Source: Helianthus annuus (Eukaryota > Streptophyta > Magnoliopsida > Asterales > Asteraceae). Taken from it: a stretch of 64,000 bases of DNA. Position numbers and translations under genes: made by a program. Where the stretch lies: the NCBI RefSeq assembly GCF_002127325.2, contig NC_035448.2, positions 126,702,561-126,766,560 on the forward strand, in the 5' to 3' direction. The notes below the pieces were generated by a model that made no database searches, was not told the origin of the DNA, and saw nothing but the letters and a program-made list of their open reading frames with translations. This document shows positions 36,654-47,829 of the stretch, one piece after another (position 1 is the first letter of the stretch; each line of letters begins with the position of its first letter).

Positions 36654-36658
36654 GTTTT

Positions 36659-36747
36659 ACTGTCGAATTGAATTCACAAAAATTCTTTTCTCAAAGCAGT
36701 TTTTCTTTCCATCTCTCACAAAATTCCTTCGATAAATCGTTTCAAAA
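36659..36747 (+). other. Element B spacer, right part, leading to env-position ORF
   Basis: Eighty-nine bases resume B after the C insertion, without ORFs, ending CGTTTCAAAA before the ATG. Together with 27522-27967 they formed one spacer. Confidence 0.7.
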
Positions 36748-38532
36748 ATGACAAAATCGAAGTCATCTGCAAAACCCACATCAAAATCCTCGAAAACAGC
36801 CTCTCAAAAGGCAACCATCACTAACATTCCATTCAAAAAATCTCACAATCTCCTGGGTCTTCTCACAAAACCAGGAACCACAAATGTTTTCGATTCCATC
36901 ATCACCATCTTGACAAAATCAAAGTACAAAACTTTGCTCACCGCCGACGCACCCATCTACTTGGCAACCCAAAGGGAGTTTTGGAAGAATGCAACCCTTG
37001 AAAAACAAGGAGACATTGCAACTGAAATCAAATCTTCCATAAGGGGTAAAGCTGTTCACATTACACCACAATCCATCTCCGAAGTCTTTCAACTCGATGA
37101 CCAGGCAGGTAAAACTTCCTTCACCAAAAACGAGTTGCACATTGACTTCATTGAAAGAGGGTATGAAGCCACAATGATGACGAAACTGACCTTAGAAAAG
37201 GGTTATTTTCCTCCTGCAACAAGATTTTTATTTCATACCCTCCTAGTATGTGTTTCAAACAAAACCACTTCTTTCAATGAGATCCCTATAAAGATTCAAA
37301 ATCTGGGATATGCGATTCTTCAAGAAGAAAATTATAACTATTCTCGGGAAATCTTTAAAGATTTGGTTAATAATGTTGAAAGTAAATCATTTTTACTGTT
37401 TCCAAGGTTTTTAATCTATTATTTTCAAAAGAAATTCAGTAAGGATGATTTGCCTCTAATAAACCAAGGTGAAATAACTGCAATAAACTGTCTAACATCT
37501 GAAACGTTTTCACGTATGTTAGCACCTCGCAAAACACAAGCAGGGGTACCTGAGCAGACTTTAGCAGCTACCACTGCTCCTCAGGTATCTGCTGCTGAGC
37601 CTACTACTCTAGGTGATTAAAGCAGCAGAACAACTGTTTTGAAACCCACACCTACCACACCAAAAAGGCCATCCAAAAAGAAAAATCAAAAACCCTCCAA
37701 ACCAATCAAAAAGGCAACTCTGGCAGATGAGATACCAGAGTTAATGCCTGTGACAACGCAAATGTCACTAGCAACCACTGCTGCTTCTTCCTCACAGCAG
37801 TTGGTACAAATATCTCAACCCATAACCATAACTCCTCCTGATTGGGCAAAGTTCAAAAAGAATGTACCTGAAAAGCAGTTGGAACTGAAAAGAATGAAAG
37901 AAGAATTGGTTGTTGCTGAATTTGGAACCAAAAGACAAGTAGCTAGATGGAAGGAAGATTTGGTCAGGTCAACCTACAAAAGGTTGGAGGAATTAAGGAA
38001 GAAAGATCCTAAAATCCCTCAAAAACCTGACTACCCTGAAGCAGCGGTTTCAAAAGGACCATAAAAGCTGCAAATCAGGAGATCCACTACTCCAGCTGGT
38101 ACTGCCTTTTACAAAAGAAGGAGTCAAAGCCAGCTAGGTGCTGAAACAGTTCAAGATATTCTTACTGGCAATGCTGTTGTAAAAGAAGGCCTGTTAAGAA
38201 CGTTGAAAGAAGAACTTGAACAAGAAAATTCTGCTCCCACTGCTCTGCCAGTGATGAACCGGCCAGCCTCTCCAAATACTTCTGCAAATAAGCATCTCCC
38301 AAGAAACCCACCAGGCTCAAAAATACAAAAGTGGGCAACTGACAAACAGACCCGCGTATTGACTTTGCTCAGGTCTGGTGGAGAAGTGAAGATAATATCA
38401 AGGGAACAAGCTCTTGGCCTGAGTCTTGAAGATTTGCAGGATCTCCTTGATCTTCCACTTAGCAGGGATGATGAAGATACAGATGCCCTTAGCTTTGAAT
38501 TGCAATTTAAAGGCCAGATAAGGGAGCTGTAG
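36748..38532 (+). pseudogene. Element B env-position ORF, broken by two in-frame TAA stops
   Basis: One reading frame of about 595 codons starts at ATG 36748 and ends at TAG 38530-38532, interrupted by TAA at 37618 and 38062. The first part (290 residues) starts with a Ser/Lys-rich stretch (MTKSKSSAKPTSKSS), then a globular region containing FWKNATLEKQG and FPPATRFLFHTLLV. The middle has a coiled-coil-like segment (KQLELKRMKEELVV). The last part contains WATDKQTRVLTLLRSGG. SIRE elements carry an ORF in this place that has been called env-like. I see no signal peptide, transmembrane helix or cleavage site, so the position, not the sequence, is the only link to env. Both stops could be CAA-to-TAA changes. 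Confidence 0.75.
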
Positions 38533-38594
38533 ATGAGGCAATAAAATATCCACAATAATGAAGAGTTTTGGCATTATCTGTTCCAGGGGGAGAT
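38533..38594 (+). other. Element B 3' non-coding end and polypurine tract
   Basis: A short tail after the last ORF ends in CCAGGGGGAGAT, the plus-strand primer tract directly before the 3' LTR. Confidence 0.8.
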
Positions 38595-39333
38595 TGTTGG
38601 GATTGAACCCTATCAGAGGAACAAAAAATGTAAAGCCAAAACTGGGTCAGCTCAGTGGATTCAGAATAAGCAGATGCTGATATACATATCTCTCCCTTTG
38701 AAAGTGATTACAACAACTGATGACCTCCTATCTGCTGATCTTACTAACTGCTGACCAATAACTACTGCTCAATTAAAGATCTGATGAAGACTCAAGTCCT
38801 GCTGATTCAATCTACTGCCTTGAGTCAAGCACTGCTGATCCGGACAAGTGCTGCTGGGTTCACAGCAGTAGAAGGTTGCAGCAGTTGTTCTATAGTCTGT
38901 TATTGTAATAGAATGTAATAGCAGTAGTTAACATAAGCAGTGTCTGTATAGATCAGAGGTTAGAGTTTGTTAGGAGGTTAGATGTCACTTTCATGGTGAC
39001 GTCAGCTAAAGATGCTCAGTAGTTTGCAAGTGCTTATAAATAGTACAGTACTTTGTACTGTTCTATTAGCTCTTCACATCATTCGTCTTCTTTGCACGAA
39101 CAAACTACTGAGCTCAGGCTGAGGGGGAGTTTGCATTCATACATCATCATTGTAATCGTGTTTGAAATAAATTCAATCATTCGGTTCTATGTGTAAAGAT
39201 GTTTGATTAAAAGTATTACTCTCATTTGATTGTATAAAAAGTCTGTGTTCATCTTAATTTCCGCTGCACACTTATTCATTTCCATCTTATTTTACAAACA
39301 AAAGTACAATCAAAAGGAAACTCAGATCCAACA
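38595..39333 (+). repeat. Element B 3' LTR, 739 bp, complete
   Basis: From TGTTGGGATTGAACCC to GATCCAACA. TATAAATA at 39035-39042 is followed by the palindrome ACAGTACTTTGTACTGT. Bases after 38946 match 20442-20828 at about 98.7 percent by eye. The left half has no counterpart in the damaged 5' LTR. Confidence 0.9.
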
Positions 39334-39338
39334 GTAAA

Positions 39339-40490
39339 TGATATGTTTGAACCCGCGAGACGGATTCAAACATAAGAAGTAATGGTACGTACGAATGATA
39401 TGTTTGAATCCGCGAGACGGATTCGAAGCATAGAAGGAATGAGAAAGTATGAATGATATATTTGAATCCGCGAGATGGATTCAAAACATGGAAAGGAATG
39501 GAAGATGGAATGAAAGAGCCCGAATTCGTAAGTAAATGCGGACCGAAGAGGTAAAAATTATTGAAGCAAATATTAACCAAGTTATGTTTTTCTTATGAGA
39601 GCTTATAGCTCGGCTAGGAAGGGATGTGACAGAACTGGGTAATGGGTAAGTGTAGGCCAGAATGTATTTACGATTGGAATTTTGAAAGGTCAATCAAAGT
39701 AAATTGATAGATATTTAAGCAGGTAATAGCAAGATAGCATGAGGTAGTTGACTTGTCAAGCAGATAAAACTGATAAAAGCTAATGCAGTAGCAAGAAACT
39801 TTAGGCGAAAGAAATAAGCTCTAAAATAAGTTATGTGCTAGACATATCATTAATTGGCTCTTGGGAGTCGGGATGAATGACGTCTACGACTTAGACAAAT
39901 GATTTAAATAGGGGCGGAAACGGGTAAAAATGCTTGCAAATTAATAATAAAATGAGGAAATGAAGTCTTTGCAAGTACGCAAGAATGGAAAGGAAAAATT
40001 ATGAACGTATACTCTAATACGTCTATGATAAGTAGGAAGTACCGGGTTGACTTTAAAGAATCAACCTGCAAAAGTTGACTTATAAGTTAGAGATCTAAGA
40101 AAGAATGGTAATGTATTGACCCGTCATGAGTGGGTCAACCAACGGAAGAGACATGTTAGGTAATGGTCATGTATTGACCTGTTTAAACAGGTTGAACGTA
40201 CTAATGTCTTGAAAAAGAAATCGAGAAAGAATTAATATATAAATAAGGAGATGCAATAAACATTATGTCTGAACAAAGTTGAATGTAACTGTGGAAATTC
40301 TGATAGATTATACAAGACAGTAAGTATCGTTGGAAATACTAACTTGATGCTAGGCTTGTTGGCCATGTTCATTTGAACAAGACATTGTTGAAAGAACGCA
40401 TTTAAGTAGAAGCTTAACAAAGGAACAAATACAATCAACCCAGGTATCGCATGACTCACAATGAATTGGGTCGATTCGGGTCGCAGGCAG
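39339..40490 (+). other. Element A interior, middle part
   Basis: It begins with three more hairpin units (39345-39485, GAATCCGCGAGACGGATTC) continuing the array cut by B. The rest is AT-rich with short ORFs and no gag or pol motif. The last five bases (GGCAG, 40486-40490) are the TSD of D. Confidence 0.65.
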
Positions 40491-43400
40491 TGTCACACCC
40501 CTATTTTCCATGTGTCACCGGTGGGACCGGTGGGGAGTATCGTGACGTAATTGATATCATCATAGTCAAACAACACAACATATAAATGCACAACGGAAGC
40601 AAAAGATAGATTTATTTCAACTGAATAAATTGTAATGTTTAAGTATCAAAAAACAATCGAAACAGATCCACAGGCGGATCAAATAAAAAGGAAACTGTTC
40701 AACAGACTTTGACATCTAAAGCTTGCGAGACTTGAGTAATGATGCCTGGAGTAGCCAGCCTATTTCGTCTAGTACCTACACTTAGCCTTTTTGGAAAATA
40801 CGTCAGTTTGCACTGGTAAATACAACTTAACTGACTCATTTTGAAAAGAGTTTGAAAATTGATTTGAATGCACTTCGGCAAAAATATTTTATAACTTGGG
40901 ATAATTATTCAAAATAATCTTGTATACAGTTTTACTCATTTGTCGTCCAGTAGGGCCGGTTGCAAGGTCGGACTTAAGTTAACTGACACGCCACATGTAT
41001 AATGCCCACAATGTCGATTCCTTATAGTGGGATACCAGTTTTTACATAATGCATCTGTCAGGTGTACGCCTACACCCCGTGCTTAGGTCGTGGCCATTTC
41101 TTTGAATGATGCCAAGGATATCCGGGACATGGTCATTTAACCCCCAAGGGCCATACACCAAATAATACATATCAAACAGGTTATGTAAATACATCAATCA
41201 CAATATGATTTAAATGACTACATATACCCGACCAAGCGGTACTTTTATAATACCGTATCCCAAGCCCGTATAGGGAAAATAAGTTAAGGGTATTTACCTG
41301 AGCAAAGTATAATTCAAATACAGCAAGTGCACGTAGCTTTTACTGGGCTCCTAATCTGGAACGAAGGTTTTTAATAACCTATTAGAATCCTAACGGGTCT
41401 TTAATTAAGCCTTAACTTAGACCGGTTAGTTTTCAAAAGGAAGACACGTTTCAAACGCATGATAAAGCGAAGACCGGTTTAGAATGTAGTTTTGACCCGA
41501 CAAGCTTGCATGCTTGTTTAACATGGGTAACTTAAACACATTCTGGATTTTGAGATAAAAATGATATGGTTTGACCCGTTTCGGCTAATATATGCAAACT
41601 AGTTACATAAGCCGATCCGAACGCGAAACATGCGTAACGAGTAACCACAAGAGTTATATACAAGTTTCCTAAGTTAATATGCCTTAAATATGTTGTGACA
41701 TCAGTAAGATATCTTCTATTATACCCCATATGAATGTAAACTCAAATTATGCCCCGCAAGGGCATTTTGGTCATTTAAAAGGTTATAAAAGAGTTTATAC
41801 ATAATTCTGAGTTTCGGGTCTGATGTAATCAGTAAAAATACTTAATTTACTAAGTTATATCAGTAGGGTATATCTTATATGTGAAATTTATCACTTATAA
41901 CCAAACTATGCATCTTAAGGGCATTTTGGTAATTTCACATAGGCTTAAAAGGTCAAAACTGGAAATCTGAGTTTAAGACTTTTGCTTACTGCTAAAGTAT
42001 AAAAATTTACTTAAAACATCAGTAGGTATCAAGTCTTATATATCTAAAATGGTTTTAATATATACTATGCGTTAAAAACGCTTAAAAGGCGATTTTGGGC
42101 TAATTCCGGGTTTTATAAGGAAAGCTGATATTTTTATTATTCCAGAAGGCTCAAAATAATTTATTGATCATATTAGATCAGTAGAAAAAGGTTTGGGGTC
42201 AAAAGGATTTGTAGAACTCATTTTATAGCCCAAAAGGGCAAAACCAGCAATAACCGAATCAAGCTTAGAACTCTATGTTATGCTCAGCCTAAAAATAAAT
42301 AAAAATCTTCAAAAATCCCAATATATTATATAACATTAGTGGGTAAAAAGTTTGGTATCAACAATTAGGTTTAGATAGGCTATATGCTAATTATTTGGTT
42401 TAATTACTAAAAAGCTTTCTAATTACGCTAATGGGCATAACTCCTAATCTAGACCTCAAACTGATGTCAAATTTTAGGGACAAGTCTATAAATCAGTAGT
42501 GAAGGTTTCTATTCTTTCACTTTATCAAAAATCACATTTTAAGATGATAAGGGCATAATAGTCAACATTTAAGCATTTAACGGAATCATGCATATGAATC
42601 GGATAACTAATGAACCAAGTTGTATAATCTCAGAGGGTTATACTTATAGGTAACTTGGTCCTAATAAGGCTCTAAGGCATTCTTAAATCATGCTTAAACG
42701 GGTCAGAACTGAAAGTCAAAGCATAAGTCAAATTATGCGACTTTCGGTCCCGAACCGAGCCTAAACTGAAAATTGTCGAGTTGAACATGTTTAGACATGT
42801 TCTTACATTAATTAAAAAGTTATATTAATGATAAAATAGGTTGCATAGCCTTTATATTGCTAATTATGCATTTATTTGAAAGTAGGCTTCCTGTTGACTT
42901 TTTATAATCAAGTTTGACTCGACAATTAACCTAGTTAGAGTGGGAATCAGAGAATACCCTTTTAAGGGTTTATTGCCCACATAATTACCAACTCATAGGT
43001 ACTTTCAATTTGAATTTTGACTGAAGGGATTAAGATTAATGAAGAAGTCAAATCTTAATTACGACAGTTTGACTTTACGCTAAATAACTAAGCTAAACTG
43101 AATTAAGAAAGGTTAAATACACTTACAATAGTCCTAAGCACGACTAATGATCACTAGGAATGAGTCTTGAGCTCCAGGAACTTCTAAGAAGTGAGTTGTG
43201 AAGTTTACAAGTGAATGAGCAATGAAGAACCCAAATTCATGGCCTTTATATAGGTTTCTTGATGCAATTTGATCATGCCAAACAAGTCTAGGATTGATTC
43301 CAGATCATTACAAGTGTCCCTAGGCCTTAATATACCATCAAACAAGCCCCAGGTATTGAATACAAGGCTTCTAAGTCGGTTTAACCTGCTGAACTTGCAG

Positions 43401-44086
43401 CTGTCCATGAAATCTGACCAGCTAAGGCCGTCGCGCTACGTGACGGAAGAAGAGGATGTTGGTGGCGTAGCGCCACCATGTAGATGATCAGGTCAACAAG
43501 TTTCAGAATTTACATTTTGGCCCTGGTCCTTTTTAAAGTGGTTTTAAGTGTTTTTCTTGCACTTTTGGCCCTCTAACCTTACTTTTAAGGGTCTTAGGAC
43601 TTATACAAACTTGGTTAAGTCCTTGTTTAACCTTGTGGTCATCCATAAGGCCTTAGAATTCAACGTTGACGCTTTCAACCCCTCGCATACGAATTTTATC
43701 ATAACTTTCTCATACATTAACGAAACTTTATGAAATTTTTATCACACATTCTAGTGAGTAAACTTTACCATTATAAAGCTTCGGGTTTGCTAAAAGGTCA
43801 CTCAGAGGTATACTTTAAACATGTTGACACATTTAACCCCTGTAGTTTGTAATCTCACTCTCTTTCATTTTTAGCTTCGTATGATCCATGATTTATTCAT
43901 TTAAAGGTATAAACATCATGTAGGGTCATTGAAAGATATATTTATTCATTGTTGACACTTTGAATCCTTTTATGCACATAGATTCCTTGTTTGTCAACTT
44001 TAGTCCCTCTAAATCAATCCTTTACACGTTTTAAGTCCATGACACGTGTTGATATATTATTGGACACAAATTTTCGAGGTGTTACA
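40491..44086 (-). repeat. Element D 3' LTR, 3.6 kb
   Basis: Plus-strand ends are TGTCACACCCC and GAGGTGTTACA. It aligns along its whole length with 49295-52891 with scattered substitutions. The small ORFs in it are repeated in the other LTR and have no family features. Confidence 0.88.
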
Positions 44087-44124
44087 TCCTCACCCCCTTA
44101 AAAGAAATCTCGACATCGAGATTT
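44087..44124 (-). other. Element D polypurine tract and adjacent perfect stem-loop
   Basis: On the minus strand AAATCTCG-ATGT-CGAGATTT (44124-44105) is followed by CTTTTAAGGGGGTGAGGA and the 3' LTR. The stem has eight perfect pairs and a 4-nt loop. Confidence 0.8.
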
Positions 44125-44554
44125 GCTAAAATGCTGGAAGTACTTTTTGTCGCATAATGGACTTTAACTTCTATAGCATATCTGGAGCCTCTCCAAGCTC
44201 CTAAGTTGACCTCTATAATAGGTACAGGTATCCTTTTTGGAGCTTCTTAACCTGTCGATCCTTAATCGATGCAGGTTTCCCATCATATCATAAATTGGCA
44301 TATCATTATGTGATAATGCTTCTCAACTTATTGGTGAAACATATCCTTAAATCATTAGTGTGTAATACATGGCGATCTCCGCCAAGCTCCTTAAATAGGT
44401 CTTAGCTTATAAGCTATTTGATCCTGATACATTCGATTCCTTCGAATGATTCTATATATTCAGAGCTCAACTAGCCTGATAATTAACAAATTGGCACACC
44501 CTTCCAGGGTGATATCTTTGTTGAACCTTATTCTTTAACAAGAACTTAGGAGGG

Positions 44555-45224
44555 TTGCTAATTTCATTAATCCTTGATTTTCTGCCAAATACTGGCAACT
44601 TACAGATGATTATGGATTTGTATGATCTTATTCGTTGTTTCCAAGGAAACTTTCAGATCTTGATAATTGGACTTCCCAAAGTCTCGTCCATCCAACAGAC
44701 GTTTTGTTATTTCATCTATACACGGTCTCCAAAGGAGCAACCTTGATACTTATATAACAACTATTACAAAAAGCTTATCTTAAGGTGAGATGGTTATTCA
44801 AACCACTGCTTAAAACTAATTTTAAGGAATAGTTAATCCTTGCCGCTAGTCGAACAAATCGACGATCCTGGGCAGCTGATGGAAATTCTTAATTGTTGCC
44901 TAAATAGGGTTGCGGTAATCAATGCATAAGCAAAATGAACCGTCTTTCTTAATTAACTATACCGGATTCTCAGAATATTGAGTTAGGCTAAATGATCCTT
45001 TATTTTAAAACTCACTTAATCAGGGTTTCAATTCTTCCAATGATGGTACTAGCCGTTTTGGAGATTTCATAATAATATAGCCCTAAATGGGATATAATTC
45101 TTAACTCTACTTGCCTCTTAGGAGGTAAACAGGGTAATCTTAAGAGAAGATAATCAAGATACAAGTAGGTTACAAAGATTTTCCAAATCTCAGGCTCCAG
45201 TTCATCCATCATTGCTTGTGTCAA
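44555..45224 (-). pseudogene. Element D pol scraps: RT start and integrase C-terminal part
   Basis: On the minus strand, 45140-45010 gives LPCLPPKRQVELRI, the region before RT. Bases 45000-44830 give KKDGSF..CIDYRN and LPRI.DLFD with stops and frameshifts, the RT N-terminal core. Bases 44700-44555 give LETTNKIIQIHNHL, like the integrase C-terminal region (..QETTDKI.QI..). RT catalytic core, RNase H and the integrase core are missing between about 44830 and 44700, so a large deletion is implied. Confidence 0.65.
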
Positions 45225-46680
45225 ATAAGTGACACTTTTATGTTACAAGTCCATGAATTCCTTAATCGGGAACATTTATTTGGACAGTTCCATTATGGAT
45301 ATCTTCTTTGAATAATCGAAATATCTTTGTGGTTCCATGCATTAAACCTCCATACTGATCAGGCATGGAAGCAATCTATGGAACATATTAAGATATACCA
45401 ATCCTCATATGGCGCTTTTTGTCATACCATCTGGTATTCTTAATCAATAGAGATCAAGAGATATTAACGATATACTCTGACGTACTTCATCTGGAGAGAG
45501 GGTACACTAGAATTTTACGACTGAAGGTTTCTGACAGGTACAGAAGAAATGGTTCTTATGATTTCGCCTGTAAGTTTTACCTTACACTTAATATCTGGGG
45601 TTCTTACGGGAAAATTTCTAAAAGTTTGCTAAGCTTATGGTTTTATGAGAGACTTAGCAGTATCTGAAACCAAACGTAACTCCTAGAAAATAAATCACAA
45701 TAAGGGATCTATCTAGTGTCATTATTTATGTGAGCTGCCTCTAATCATTCATTAGGAGGGTAAAACGCCTCCATTCTTAAACCTTTTAAACCTAGCTGCA
45801 AAATCCTTGACAAATTTTAGGGTAGTCTCAGCTTTGACTGGTTATTTCTTAATCTATACAACGTGAATAGTTGAGGTAGATCCATAATGGACTTATAATA
45901 GGCAGGCTTTGAAACCTTAATGTGCCCTCTTATTGCCGTTACTAACCCCCAATAATTTATTGCATTTAAGCTTAGGTTTTGGGTAATTGGAATAGGGTAT
46001 TATCTCAGCCAATGAATTAAAATTTGCGACATACTGTCGACAGTTTAGAACCTTTATGGTGAGAGTCAGAAAATTCGTATTCCATCTTTTTCCATTTCGA
46101 TGCGAATAATAGGTCTTTCTAATAAGGTCCTTAACACTTGGTCCATCCCATGATGTATAAGAGGATCTTTTTGTGGACTTCATTAATGTCCTCACTAATT
46201 AAGGGTATTGCCATCGAATTACTGTGATGCATACCTCACTGTGTCCTTTCCAGCATAGCCGCTGATACACCTAATGGTTTCTACTTCATTCAGCAATTTC
46301 CTGTAATCGATGGCCCCTTTTTACTATTGAAGTCTCTTGACTTCCAAGAGACGAAGTACTTTTAAGTACATCCTAAAAGGAATGGGCTCCTTGCCATATA
46401 TGATTCTGTTAAGATTATTCTTCGCATTTGAAGTGTGAATCAAGCTCTTCTCATGAGCAGCGATGTGTGTTTTAGAGCAAGCAACATTCGGCTTCTTGAA
46501 CCCTTTCATGACTTTTCTCATAGCCTTTCTATCAGCTGCGTTAATCACAGTTTTGGAGATTAACTCCATTAACATCGAGGTTCACATTTGATGCACCATT
46601 AACATTTGTCACATTTCCAACATTGCGACTGTTGTTTATCTCTTCCGAGTTTTCCATACTCGGAGCTTTGGTATTAAATA
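45225..46680 (-). pseudogene. Element D capsid-like gag scraps
   Basis: The minus strand between 46670 and 45900 has pieces of a gypsy gag: an Asn-rich N-terminal stretch (GNVTNVNGASNVN, NGVNLQN), a segment like IRCISGYAGKDTVRYAS (near 46270-46220), then CRQYVANFNSLAEIIPY (near 46040-46000). Stops and frame changes are frequent. The remainder to 45225 is not identifiable with confidence. These scraps lie downstream of the zinc-knuckle/protease ORF, the reverse of normal order. Confidence 0.5.
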
Positions 46681-46843
46681 CCAAATTCAGCAAGTGCTAG
46701 GCAATCCATACCCAGTGTCTCCTTGAATTGTCAAAGGCTTATCATAAGGAGTCTTGATAACTACTTGCTTCTTATTACCCACAATGTGGGCTTAGCTATA
46801 AGATGACCAATCCATTCCTATCACTATATTGAGTCCCTTTATC

Positions 46844-47713
46844 TCAACGGAAACAAGGACAGTGGAAAACAATGGTTCCTAATGGATAAAAACATCCATC
46901 TAATATTGCTGAAGTAGTCTCTGAGGTACTATCGGCCAATTCTACTCCATACTTAACGCTTAGAGTTTTAACAGGCAGATTTAAAGATTTACAAAATCCA
47001 TTGTCTACGAAAGACTTATCTGATCCTGAATTAAATAATACTCTAGCATGAGCGTTATTGATAAAGAAAGTACCTGTTGTGACATTGCCATCCTGAATAG
47101 CCTCTTGAGCATTCATATGAGAGCTTCCAGCTTTGGCCTTCTTAGCCTTTCCAGGTTTCTTGGTTTTATTCGGGCAATTAGTCCTGATATGCCCCTTATC
47201 GTTGCAACCATAACAGGTCGCATCTTTCAACTTCTTGCAATCCAAGGTCTTATGCTCCTTGGACTTGCAGATTCCACAGGGTAGAGGCTGAAATTCAAAT
47301 ATGCATTTCCCGAGGTGGTATTTCCTACAGGTTTTGCATCTGGTCTTTTCACCTGACTGCTGGTTGTTCTTCGAGTCCTTGCACTCATGGGTCTTGTGAT
47401 CCATCTCTTTACAGATGACACATCCCCTGATCTGATCATAGAAACATTTTCCGAAGTGCTTCTTCCCGCAGGTTTTACATTCGGGTTTTGCCTCCTTTGG
47501 CTTGGACTGGTTATAGCTTGAACCGGTCTTACCCTTCTTATAACCCTTATTTGGGGTGTCATCGCACTTTCGCTTATGATCATTCAACGCACGGTCCACA
47601 GTGTTGTTTACGGCTGTATCTATCATAGCCTGCAGCTCGGTGCTTGTTAAGTTCAGTCTTGCATCATCACTCTGATCAACTGGATGATTGCGAGCTTCAG
47701 AGGGGTCAGCCAT
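46844..47713 (-). pseudogene. Element D zinc-knuckle and protease ORF
   Basis: A 289-residue frame from the ATG at 47713 (MADPSEARNHPVDQS). After a short N-terminal part (LQAMIDTAVNNTVD) come several Cys-rich units, among them CKTCGKKHFGKC, CVICKEMDHKTHEC, CGICKSKEHKTLDC and [15 protein letters not shown] retropepsin-like region follows with RVLFNSGSDKSF, where the usual catalytic Asp of DSG is Asn. It has no capsid domain between N-terminus and knuckles. The frame ends soon after the protease; a shifted frame continues with IVIGMDW. It is most likely an inactive, internally deleted gag-protease. Confidence 0.75.
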
Positions 47714-47829
47714 GATGAAGCTTTGAAGGCTACAAACTGAGTAGTAATAATTTGCTAAATTGTCGAACTCGATGATTAAATAGCCATGGTGTAAATCAAC
47801 CATATAGGCCAATAGATAGTATTTAATTT

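Larger units (their letters stand above)
18127..39333 (+). mobile_element. Element B: SIRE/Maximus-type copia retrotransposon
   Basis: The element begins TGTTGGGATTGAACCC and ends GATCCAACA, with TSD GTAAA on both sides (18122-18126, 39334-39338). Order is 5' LTR, gag, copia-order pol (protease, integrase, RT, RNase H), a long spacer, an env-position ORF, polypurine tract and 3' LTR. That extra 3' ORF and the long gag with additional zinc knuckles are SIRE features. It is broken by frameshifts, stops, the Athila piece (18144-20441) and element C (27968-36653). Confidence 0.9.

Noticed and set aside
40699..43733. Small ORFs in LTR D, duplicated at 49503-52538
   Set aside because: They recur only because the two LTRs are copies; none has domain features.
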